This document shows, piece by piece, positions 40,903-50,519 of a DNA stretch of 64,000 bases. The DNA lies in NCBI RefSeq assembly GCF_020623625.1, contig NC_060202.1, forward strand, positions 1,784,404 to 1,848,403, given 5' to 3'. The stretch's first letter is position 1. Every line of letters starts with the position of its first letter. The notes below the pieces were generated by a model that saw only the letters and a list, made by a program, of their open reading frames with translations, did not search any database and was not told where the DNA came from. Origin of the DNA: Saccharomycodes ludwigii. Its lineage: Eukaryota > Ascomycota > Saccharomycetes > Saccharomycodales > Saccharomycodaceae. The translations under genes and the position numbers were made by a program.

Positions 40903-42608
40903 TAATGATATGACTAACCAGGTTTATACACAGTATACTAAAAGTAATAACACATAGATTTTTATTTTAAGTAAAGTTTTGGTATGACGAGTTTTCTGAA
41001 AACAAACTTTTTATCCGTATAATAACTTGAAATTCTTTAAAATATCTATTTTTTGCCAGGTTACTTTTTTTTAAATATTTTATCATAGTTGGGTGAAATT
41101 ATTGTGTAACAGTACATGAAAGTAAGTAGTGATGGAAATTGTTCATTATCAATACATATAGGCTTATCCATAGTTATTTTTTTAAAAAAAAAAAAATTGA
41201 AAATGAAGTAAATATGTATATGTATAATGGTTTAAAAATATTTGATAAATTTGTTATTAAAATTTTTACTCTATCGTGAGCTAGCTATTATTATCTTCAT
41301 ATATTGCCGAACTTGATTTAACAAACTTTTAAACATCTTAATTCTTGCAACTCTTAAAATATTTCTGTTAATGAGTGTATCTATTTTTACTCGAACTAAA
41401 ATTCTATCTGAAAAATGCATTACATAAAACAAAAAAAAAAAAAAAAAAATTATTTAAAAACAAAAAGCACGTGACTTAGAACGTTTTTGTTCGTTTATCA
41501 CGTGATTTAGATTACGTAAAGAATGAATATTACGCAGGTTTATTTAATATTGAAACCAAATTTTCAAAATGGGGGAGCGAAGGTGATTTATGTTGCGGAA
41601 AAAAGAAAAATTTTAGGTTAAATATATAAAATGTTATTAAATTTTATAATTTTGTATTACAATATAATAAAGATATTGGCTAAGAAACACGGATAAGCAA
41701 CATTAGCATGTGATTATACAATCGATCAAAAGAGTGCACTATACCTTCAATAATAATAACATTTCCGACCCCATTTGATCTGAATAATTGCTTTCTTGTT
41801 ATTGCTGTTCCATACATCTGTAACAGCTATGTATCATAAAGAAAGCATGAATAGCGGCAAACTAATCTTTTTTTGTGGAATGCTAAAGGCTTATCTTTTG
41901 AATACTTTTTTATTTTTTCAATAATCAAAATCTTTTATTATCATTCGAAATACTTTAATATTTTACTCTTAGCGATGGTATTATCAGACTGTATTGAATT
42001 TCCAACAGGGGACAAATATGATCCTTTGTTTCACACACATATACACGTTCCTTTCGTCCGATTAGCCTGTATTTGTTGGAGTAATGCTATACTGCCTATT
42101 TCCTTAATGAGGGTTATGTTTCGTAAGAGATTATCGCATATTTGGTGGTTGAAAATGTGATCATACCCTTTTTCTTTGAAGTTTTTTTTTCCCATCTTTT
42201 TCCTTCATGGACTTAATGTTGTTTAGTATATCCTGTTATACAACTATATATTTATCATCGTAATGATTTGTATTTGTTTGTATAATGTTAGTTCTGTTGC
42301 TGCACCTATGTGTTATTCGCCACCGTCCTGAATTATATGTGAGGGGCGTTCGTTGCAACAGAATTGGTGATTCACATCACGTGCACCATTAACAACAACA
42401 ACAACAACAAAGAAGAGAAAAATTTTTTATCAACTTTTGTGAAAATAAATTTCGTACATAGTAACAACAATACCAAACTTTTTCATACCCATTTTATCCG
42501 AACCATCCCCTCCTCCCCCTCCCCCCTCTAATATTGCTCAGCCACAATTTTTTTTTTATTTTTTGTGTTAAAACATTACATCACTAAAAAAAAAATTTTT
42601 TTTATTGA

Positions 42609-42720
42609 TTGTGAAACATTGTTAAAAACGTAAGAAGCACAATAAAGCTCAATTACTTTTTTTTTTTTTTTTTTTTTTTTTGGTTGTGAAACATTGTTAA
42701 AAACATAAGAAGCACAATAA
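42609..42720. repeat. 37-bp direct repeat flanking a T tract
   Basis: Copies at 42609-42645 and 42684-42720 differ at one base (AAACG versus AAACA). They are separated by a T-rich spacer. Confidence 0.95.
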
Positions 42721-42743
42721 CTTTTTTTTAACACTTTCTTGAG

Positions 42744-43238
42744 AAAGTTGGTCAATTTATTTTTTAGCAAAGAAGAATATCAGCTGTATGTTTTATCGAA
42801 TTCCTAAATATCCAAAGAACAATATAATGTAAGGGCTATTATCTATAAATGTTTCAAACAGTCATTTACGATACTAACCTTATAAACTGTAAGTTGATTT
42901 TTTTTAGTTTTTTTTAGTTTATTTTATCCGTAATTTACTGGAAAAACTTTTTTAAAATTAACCAACTTTTTTTATGGTAACAAACGATACATCCGACCTC
43001 CGTTTATAAATTAAACATTAAACCGAAAAACTTCTGAGAGTGAAAAAAATAAATGAAAAAAATAAACTATAAATAGAAGTTTTACAATTACGTTCAAAGC
43101 TATTAAAAAGTAAACAAGCTAAAAGCAAAAAAGCGAACAATTTTTTTAACCAACTTTTTGATTACTACAAAGATTTTTTCTTTTAATATGATGATTAAAA
43201 CAATAAAAATGTTTTTGGAAAAAAAAAAAGTTGGTTAA
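42744..43238. promoter_or_regulatory. four TTAACCAACTTT-type motifs
   Basis: AAAGTTGGTCAA (42744-42755), TTAACCAACTTT (42958-42969), TTAACCAACTTT (43146-43157) and AAAGTTGGTTAA (43227-43238). Two point each way and one has a mismatch. They are candidate binding sites for an unknown regulator about 1.1-1.6 kb upstream of the flocculin. Confidence 0.4.
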
Positions 43239-44303
43239 GAAAATGAGATGCTATACCCACTTACATTTTAATATCGTTAGAAAAATCATTTATTATAAAA
43301 ATACAACGAACAGTTTATATGCATAATAGCAAACGATTAAACAAAGCAGAAGAAAAAGTGATAATTGTAATGTAAATAGAGCTCATTTTTTTACTAACTG
43401 CAGATTTTTTATGGCGATATAATTATACAAAAGTATTCTGGATAAAAAAAACAAATCATATTTTTAATGATGGAAACAAAGGTATGAAGCAATGAAAACT
43501 CTGTAAGATAATAAAATACTTTAAAGTTTACACATTTTCTGCACAAACAAAAGATTTACCTATTTTTTTTCACAGGAAAAACATTATAATAGTTTTCATT
43601 AAAGAGCTTATTAGAAGTAAATATTTTTTTCAACCATTCACAAATAAATATACTAGATATTACTACTGAAACATGTTATGTGTTGATTTTACTATTTTTA
43701 CAACTATCATAGTAATTATATTGTTTTGGGTTTACTTTAACAATAAAAGATTCGGAAATATTTTTGGTTCAAAAACAATTAATGATTAATGCAGATTCTA
43801 GCAACTGAAACATATTTACGAAAAAGAAATAACTTTAAATCAATGATTAATAAGTGATTTTTTCATATTACCGCTTTTTTTTTTTTTTTTTTTTTTTTTT
43901 TTGGATACAAGGACTAGAGTGCTGAATGATTATCAATTTTTTTACGTAAACTAAATCCATTATTAGGACAAAGGTGTCTACATGGGTTAAACATACATAT
44001 AGATCCAGATAGAGTTACGTAATAAATAAAAAGAAAAGAAAAGAAACCATATAGCATAAACAATGAATTTATCGTATTGTTTTTTTTTTTTTTTGGAAAC
44101 ATAGAAGGGGGAAAAAAAAATTGGAAGCACCCAGCTGGGTTTTATTAATGATAAGGATGATATATAAAGTACATGGATAAACATGCTTATTTCTTATGGG
44201 AGATAAATTAGTATTGATTTGTTTAGAAAAAGCTTTATTATTTTAAAAAATACTAAATATTAGAAAGTTAAGAAAAAAATAAAAACTATCAAACATAGCA
44301 ACA

Positions 44304-47300
44304 ATGCTCGAAAGAAAACAGAGAAGTTCTTCTCTAAGTTGGCTTTTGGCTGGTTTATTATTTAATTTTTTTATTAAACACGCATATGCTACAGGTGTGA
44401 TAGCTCAATATGCTAGTGGGTGTATACCATCCACCCTTGATAAGGCTGGCGAAAACATGGGTTTTCATGTTCAATTCTATCATTATAATTATTTGACGTA
44501 TAACCCCAAAATTAATACAGGTACCGCCGATTGGGATACCTATGTGAGTTCTGAATATATCAATGGTGGTTTTGTTGATTATGGTATGTTTGGTGAAACT
44601 TATGGCGCTACCAATTTGACATACGAATTTGTCCCTGATAACACTAATGTCGCTCTTCAATTAGGAACTTTACCACCTGGGTTTGATTATTCAACACCGT
44701 TTTATCTTACAAATTGGACTTTCCTTGCTACTGGTTACTTTGTTCCACCAACCACAGGTGTTTATACTATATATTTGGACTATATTGATGATTTAGGTGT
44801 CGTTTCCTTCGGTGCCGATGCAGCATTTAGATGTTGTTTACAGAATTCTACCTCCATTACTCCAAGATCTTACCAAATTGATTCCTTGTGGTCCTCCAGT
44901 GGTCCTACAGGTGTTAACCAAGTTTCTGTTGCTCTATATGCTGGTGTTTACTATCCTTTAAGAGTATTTTACGTTAATCGTCAAAATATCGGTGGGATAA
45001 ATTTCGGTTACACAGATCCAGATGGTGTATATCATAACGATTGGTCTGAGGTTGTCTACAATTTTGAAGACGCCTCTGAAACATGTGATGCTCCAAGTGC
45101 AAATACAACAACTTACAAACCATGGACTGGTACCTATACATCTACTATTGCTACTAGTGTTCTTACTACGACTGGATCAGATGGTATTCCAACTACCTCC
45201 ACTATTTACACAGTTGAAACTCCAGATATGAGAGCTACCACTACCACCTACACACCATGGACTGGTACATTCACTTCTACCATTGGTACTAGTGTTATTA
45301 CCAGTATTGGATCAGATGGTAAACCAACTATATCTACCGTTTACACTGTTGAAACTCCAGAAGCTGATGCTGTTACTACCACCTACACACCATGGACTGG
45401 TGCATTCACTTCTACCATTGGTACTAGTGTTACTACCAGTATTGGATCAGATGGTATTCCAACTACCTCAACTATCTATACAGTTGAAACTCCAGAACAC
45501 GATGCTGTTACTACCACCTACACACCATGGACTGGTGCATTCACTTCTACCATTGGTACTAGTGTTACTACCAGTATTGGATCAGATGGTATTCCAACTA
45601 CCTCAACTATCTATACAGTTGAAACTCCAGAACACGATGCTGTTACTACCACCTACACACCATGGACTGGTGCATTCACTTCTACCATTGGTACTAGTGT
45701 AACTACCAGTATTGGTTCAGATGGTATTCCAACTACCTCCACCATCTATACTGTTGAAACTCCAGAAGTTGATGCTGTTACTACCACCTACACACCATGG
45801 ACTGGTGCATTCACTTCTACCATTGGTACTAGTGTTACTACCAGTATTGGATCAGACGGTATTCCAACTACATCTACCGTTTATACAGTTGAAACTCCAG
45901 AACACGATGCTGTTACTACCACCTACACACCATGGACTGGTACATTCACTTCTACCATTGGTACTAGTGTTATTACCAGTATTGGATCAGATGGTAAACC
46001 AACTATATCTACCGTTTACACTGTTGAAACTCCAGAAGCTGATGCTGTTACTACCACCTACACACCATGGACTGGTGCATTCACTTCTACCATTGGTACT
46101 AGTGTTACTACCAGTATTGGCTCAGATGGTATTCCAACTACCTCAACTATCTATACAGTTGAAACTCCAGAACACGATGCTGTTACTACCACCTACACAC
46201 CATGGACTGGTGCATTCACTTCTACCATTGGTACTAGTGTTACTACCAGTATTGGATCAGATGGTATTCCAACTACCTCAACTATCTATACAGTTGAAAC
46301 TCCAGAACACGATGCTGTTACTACCACCTACACACCATGGACTGGTGCATTCACTTCTACCATTGGTACTAGTGTAACTACCAGTATTGGTTCAGATGGT
46401 ATTCCAACTACCTCCACCATCTATACTGTTGAAACTCCAGAAGTTGATGCTGTTACTACCACCTACACACCATGGACTGGTGCATTCACTTCTACCATTG
46501 GTACTAGTGTTACTACCAGTATTGGATCAGATGGTATTCCAACTACCTCAACTATCTACACTGTTGAAACTCCAGAAGTTGATGCTGTTACCACCACTTA
46601 CACACCATGGACTGGTACATTCACTTCTACCATTGGTACTAGTGTAACTACCAGTATTGGCTCAGACGGTATTCCAACTACATCTACCATCTATACTGTT
46701 GAAACTCCAGAAGTTGATGCTGTTACTACCACTTACACACCATGGACTGGTACCTTCACTTCCACCATTGGTACTAGTGTCACTACCAGTATTGGCTCAG
46801 ATGGTATTCCAACTACCTCAACTATCTATACAGTTGAAACTCCAGAACACGATGCTGTTACTACCACCTACACACCATGGACTGGTGCATTCACTTCTAC
46901 CATTGGTACTAGTGTAACTACCAGTATTGGTTCAGATGGTATTCCAACTACCTCCACCATCTATACTGTTGAAACTCCAGAAGTTGATGCTGTTACTACC
47001 ACCTACACACCATGGACTGGTACCTTCACTTCCACCATTGGTACTAGTGTCACTACCAGTATTGGCTCAGATGGTATTCCAACTACATCTACCATCTATA
47101 CTGTTGAAACTCCAGAAGTTGATGCTGTTACTACCACCTACACACCATGGACTGGTACCTTCACTTCCACCATTGGTACTAGTGTCACTACCAGTATTGG
47201 CTCAGATGGTATTCCAACTACATCTACCATCTATACTGTTGAAACTCCAGAAGTTGATGCTGTTACCACCACTTACACACCATGGACTGGTACATTCACT

Positions 47301-50300
47301 TCTACCATTGGTACTAGTGTAACTACCAGTATTGGCTCAGACGGTATTCCAACTACATCTACCATCTATACTGTTGAAACTCCAGAAGTTGATGCTGTTA
47401 CTACCACTTACACACCATGGACTGGTACATTCACTTCTACCATTGGTACTAGTGTTACTACCAGTATTGGATCAGATGGTATTCCAACCACCTCAACTAT
47501 TTACACCGTTGAAACTCCAGATGTTGATGCTGTTACCACCACTTACACACCATGGACTGGTACATTCACTTCTACCATTGGTACTAGTGTAACTACCAGT
47601 ATTGGCTCAGACGGTATTCCAACTACATCTACCATCTATACTGTTGAAACTCCAGAAGTTGATGCTGTTACTACCACTTACACACCATGGACTGGTACAT
47701 TCACTTCTACCATTGGTACTAGTGTAACTACCAGTATTGGCTCAGACGGTATTCCAACCACCTCAACTATTTACACCGTTGAAACTCCAGATGTTGATGC
47801 TGTTACCACCACTTACACACCATGGACTGGTACCTTCACTTCCACCATTGGTACTAGTGTCACTACCAGTATTGGCTCAGATGGTATTCCAACCACCTCA
47901 ACTATTTACACCGTTGAAACTCCAGATGTTGATGCTGTTACTACCACTTACACACCATGGACTGGTACATTCACTTCTACCATTGGTACTAGTGTAACTA
48001 CCAGTATTGGCTCAGACGGTATTCCAACCACCTCAACTATTTACACCGTTGAAACTCCAGATGTTGATGCTGTTACCACCACTTACACACCATGGACTGG
48101 TACCTTCACTTCCACCATTGGTACTAGTGTAACTACCAGTATTGGCTCAGACGGTATTCCAACTACATCTACCATCTATACTGTTGAAACTCCAGAAGTT
48201 GATGCTGTTACTACCACCTACACACCATGGACTGGTACCTTCACTTCCACCATTGGTACTAGTGTCACTACCAGTATTGGCTCAGATGGTATTCCAACCA
48301 CCTCAACTATTTACACCGTTGAAACTCCAGATGTTGATGCTGTTACTACCACTTACACACCATGGACTGGTACATTCACTTCTACCATTGGTACTAGTGT
48401 AACTACCAGTATTGGCTCAGACGGTATTCCAACCACCTCAACTATTTACACCGTTGAAACTCCAGATGTTGATGCTGTTACCACCACTTACACACCATGG
48501 ACTGGTACCTTCACTTCCACCATTGGTACTAGTGTCACTACCAGTATTGGCTCAGATGGTATTCCAACTACATCTACCATCTATACTGTTGAAACTCCAG
48601 AAGTTGATGCTGTTACTACCACCTACACACCATGGACTGGTACATTCACTTCTACCATTGGTACTAGTGTCACTACCAGTATTGGCTCAGATGGTATTCC
48701 AACTACATCTACCATCTATACTGTTGAAACTCCAGAAGTTGATGCTGTTACTACCACCTACACACCATGGACTGGTACCTTCACTTCCACCATTGGTACT
48801 AGTGTCACTACCAGTATTGGCTCAGATGGTATTCCAACTACATCTACCATCTACACAGTTGAAACCCCAACCAACAACGGTGTTACCACCACATACACAC
48901 CATGGACTGGATCTGTTACATCTACTATTGGTACTAGCGTTATCACTAATACTGGTACTGATGGTATTCCAACTACGTCTACCATCTACACTGTTGAAAC
49001 ACCAGCTAACCATGGTGCTTCAACTACTAATGTTCCATGGACTGGATCCGTTACTACTACTGTTGGTACTTCGATTTTCACTACTACTGGTACTGATGGT
49101 AAACCAACTACATCTACCATTTACACAGTTGAAACTCCAGAAAATCATGGCATTAGTACTATATTTACCTCTTGGGGTGGTGCTTACACTTCAACTTATT
49201 CCATTAACATTTTCACTGTTACTGGCTCTAATGGATTGTCTACCACTTCCACTATTATTTACGTTGAAACACCAGGATTTGGTTATTTTAACACTACCAG
49301 CTCTAAATCATCTCCATTGACTACTATTCCAGGTACTACCTCTACTTCTGAAACTGTTTCTCCAGTTAATCCAACTACTGAGACATCTGGATTGCCTTCT
49401 AGTGTCACAAGAACTACTGTGATTGTTACATCTGGCAGAACTATAACCTCGACTATTGTCACATGCGATGCTACTACCACCATTGTTCCAAACAACAACA
49501 ACAACAATAATGGTGGTTCTAACAATTCCGGTTCCGAAGTTTATTCTGTTAGTTCTGAGACTTCCAATACACCAGTTACTGTTACTAAGACTAGTGTATT
49601 CACTACATCTGGTAGTACCATTACTGCTACTATCACCTCCACTATTGTTCCAAATAACAACAACAACAACGGTGGATCTGGTAGTTCTGAAACTGGTAAT
49701 ACACCAGTCACTGTTACTAAGACTAGTGTATTCACTACATCTGGTAGTACCATCACTGCTACTATCACATCCACTATTGTTCCAAACAACAACAACAACG
49801 GTGGATCTGGTAATTCCGAAACTGCTAATACACCAGTTACTGTTACTAAGACTAGTGTGTTTACCACATCTGGTAGCACCATTACTGCTACTATCACTTC
49901 TACTATTGTTCCAAACAACAACAACAACAACGGTGGATCTGGTAATTCCGAAACTGCTAATACACCAGTTACTGTTACTAAGACTAGTGTATTCACTACA
50001 TCTGGTAGTACCATTACTGCTACTATCACCTCTACTATTGTTCCAAACAACAACAACAACAACGGTGGATCTGGTAGTTCCGAAACTGCTAATACACCAG
50101 TTACTGTTACTAAGACTAGTGTGTACACTACATCAGGTAGTACCATCACATCTGTTATTACATCTACTATTGTTCCAAACAATAATAATGAAAACGGATC
50201 AGGTTCTCCAGGCAATGCTAGTGAATATGTTGAGACTATTTCATCTGGTTCTGTTCACACCACTGTTACCAAGAGTGGCAGTGGCAACTCTGGTAATTCC

Positions 50301-50519
50301 AACAATGTTGTTACTAAGACCACATCTGGTGGAAAAGTCATTACTACTACTATTCAATCAGAAACTGTTTCTAGTACAGCTGGTATTGAAGTGCAAAGTA
50401 TTCAATCTCAACCAGCATCTAGTGGATTAATTTCTATTTACCAAGCTGGTGCTGTTTCAAACAGAATATCCACTTTCAAGATGTTCTTCACCCTATTTGT
50501 CTTATTTTTCAACTTCTAA
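44304..50519 (+). CDS. Flo1-type flocculin / GPI adhesin with PA14 domain
   Basis: A 2071-aa adhesin. Residues 1-~30 form a signal peptide (WLLAGLLFNFFIKHAYA). Residues ~35-260 are a PA14 lectin domain of the Flo1/5/9 type: GCIPSTLDKAGENMGF near the start, the calcium-binding Asp pair D162-D163 in YIDDLGVVSFG, AFRCCLQN, and GVYYPLRVFYVN. From residue 268 there are 31 tandem 45-aa Flo repeats (TTTYTPWTG.. to ..YTVETP plus a variable five-residue end). Then come a Ser/Thr-rich linker, five 43-44-aa repeats (TPVTVTKTSVFTTSGS...TIVPNNNNNN), and a hydrophobic C-tail (FKMFFTLFVLFFNF) for GPI anchoring. It should bind cell-surface mannose and mediate flocculation or adhesion. Position ~13 kb from the telomere fits FLO genes, which are often silenced epigenetically. 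All other frames over the array are repeat shadows. Confidence 0.96.
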   Translation: MLERKQRSSSLSWLLAGLLFNFFIKHAYATGVIAQYASGCIPSTLDKAGENMGFHVQFYHYNYLTYNPKINTGTADWDTYVSSEYINGGFVDYGMFGETYGATNLTYEFVPDNTNVALQLGTLPPGFDYSTPFYLTNWTFLATGYFVPPTTGVYTIYLDYIDDLGVVSFGADAAFRCCLQNSTSITPRSYQIDSLWSSSGPTGVNQVSVALYAGVYYPLRVFYVNRQNIGGINFGYTDPDGVYHNDWSEVVYNFEDASETCDAPSANTTTYKPWTGTYTSTIATSVLTTTGSDGIPTTSTIYTVETPDMRATTTTYTPWTGTFTSTIGTSVITSIGSDGKPTISTVYTVETPEADAVTTTYTPWTGAFTSTIGTSVTTSIGSDGIPTTSTIYTVETPEHDAVTTTYTPWTGAFTSTIGTSVTTSIGSDGIPTTSTIYTVETPEHDAVTTTYTPWTGAFTSTIGTSVTTSIGSDGIPTTSTIYTVETPEVDAVTTTYTPWTGAFTSTIGTSVTTSIGSDGIPTTSTVYTVETPEHDAVTTTYTPWTGTFTSTIGTSVITSIGSDGKPTISTVYTVETPEADAVTTTYTPWTGAFTSTIGTSVTTSIGSDGIPTTSTIYTVETPEHDAVTTTYTPWTGAFTSTIGTSVTTSIGSDGIPTTSTIYTVETPEHDAVTTTYTPWTGAFTSTIGTSVTTSIGSDGIPTTSTIYTVETPEVDAVTTTYTPWTGAFTSTIGTSVTTSIGSDGIPTTSTIYTVETPEVDAVTTTYTPWTGTFTSTIGTSVTTSIGSDGIPTTSTIYTVETPEVDAVTTTYTPWTGTFTSTIGTSVTTSIGSDGIPTTSTIYTVETPEHDAVTTTYTPWTGAFTSTIGTSVTTSIGSDGIPTTSTIYTVETPEVDAVTTTYTPWTGTFTSTIGTSVTTSIGSDGIPTTSTIYTVETPEVDAVTTTYTPWTGTFTSTIGTSVTTSIGSDGIPTTSTIYTVETPEVDAVTTTYTPWTGTFTSTIGTSVTTSIGSDGIPTTSTIYTVETPEVDAVTTTYTPWTGTFTSTIGTSVTTSIGSDGIPTTSTIYTVETPDVDAVTTTYTPWTGTFTSTIGTSVTTSIGSDGIPTTSTIYTVETPEVDAVTTTYTPWTGTFTSTIGTSVTTSIGSDGIPTTSTIYTVETPDVDAVTTTYTPWTGTFTSTIGTSVTTSIGSDGIPTTSTIYTVETPDVDAVTTTYTPWTGTFTSTIGTSVTTSIGSDGIPTTSTIYTVETPDVDAVTTTYTPWTGTFTSTIGTSVTTSIGSDGIPTTSTIYTVETPEVDAVTTTYTPWTGTFTSTIGTSVTTSIGSDGIPTTSTIYTVETPDVDAVTTTYTPWTGTFTSTIGTSVTTSIGSDGIPTTSTIYTVETPDVDAVTTTYTPWTGTFTSTIGTSVTTSIGSDGIPTTSTIYTVETPEVDAVTTTYTPWTGTFTSTIGTSVTTSIGSDGIPTTSTIYTVETPEVDAVTTTYTPWTGTFTSTIGTSVTTSIGSDGIPTTSTIYTVETPTNNGVTTTYTPWTGSVTSTIGTSVITNTGTDGIPTTSTIYTVETPANHGASTTNVPWTGSVTTTVGTSIFTTTGTDGKPTTSTIYTVETPENHGISTIFTSWGGAYTSTYSINIFTVTGSNGLSTTSTIIYVETPGFGYFNTTSSKSSPLTTIPGTTSTSETVSPVNPTTETSGLPSSVTRTTVIVTSGRTITSTIVTCDATTTIVPNNNNNNNGGSNNSGSEVYSVSSETSNTPVTVTKTSVFTTSGSTITATITSTIVPNNNNNNGGSGSSETGNTPVTVTKTSVFTTSGSTITATITSTIVPNNNNNGGSGNSETANTPVTVTKTSVFTTSGSTITATITSTIVPNNNNNNGGSGNSETANTPVTVTKTSVFTTSGSTITATITSTIVPNNNNNNGGSGSSETANTPVTVTKTSVYTTSGSTITSVITSTIVPNNNNENGSGSPGNASEYVETISSGSVHTTVTKSGSGNSGNSNNVVTKTTSGGKVITTTIQSETVSSTAGIEVQSIQSQPASSGLISIYQAGAVSNRISTFKMFFTLFVLFFNF
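45105..49289 (+). repeat. 31 x 135-bp Flo repeats
   Basis: Thirty-one in-frame 45-codon units. The units end in EHDAV, EVDAV, DVDAV or EADAV; the first and the last few are diverged (DMRAT, TNNGV, ANHGA, ENHGI). Units 2-5 and 7-10 have the same variant order, so a five-unit (675-bp) block was duplicated. Confidence 0.97.
49554..50190 (+). repeat. five ~132-bp repeats of flocculin C-terminal part
   Basis: Units start at 49554, 49686, 49815, 49947 and 50079 (129-132 bp). Differences are mainly in the number of AAC (Asn) codons. Strong codon-level similarity means recent homogenisation. Confidence 0.95.

Larger units (their letters stand above)
40903..44303. other. long flocculin upstream region
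   Basis: 3.4 kb with no gene I can support, comparable with the very long promoters of yeast FLO genes. It contains CACGTG-type sites (41468, 41499, 42379), an AAC trinucleotide run (42390-42412), a 37-bp direct repeat (42609 and 42684), four TTAACCAACTTT-type motifs (42744-43238), and many A/T tracts including a T run near 43870-43901. A 61-codon ATG frame at 41975-42160 is protein-like but unrecognised and may be a relic. Confidence 0.6.

Noticed and set aside
41873-42160. 95-codon plus frame with protein-like end
   Set aside because: It opens at TTG; the ATG part is only 61 codons (41975-42160) with no recognisable family. Mentioned as a possible relic in the spacer entry only.
42786-43402. 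Possible intron: GTATGT at 42786 and TACTAAC at 43391 followed by TGCAG
   Set aside because: No coding frame continues on either side, and the branch-to-acceptor distance is too short. Other TACTAAC matches (31013, 42871) also lack donor sites or exons.
45022-49320. Many Leu/Pro-rich open frames in the second reading frame of the flocculin repeats
   Set aside because: They are shadows of the in-frame 135-bp repeat; each repeats the same pattern and ends at a unit variant. The main frame has signal peptide, PA14 domain and GPI tail.
49541-50215. 224-codon antisense frame over the flocculin C-terminal repeats
   Set aside because: It is an open antisense frame caused by the codon choice of the repeated unit. 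No start context, domain or independent repeat logic.
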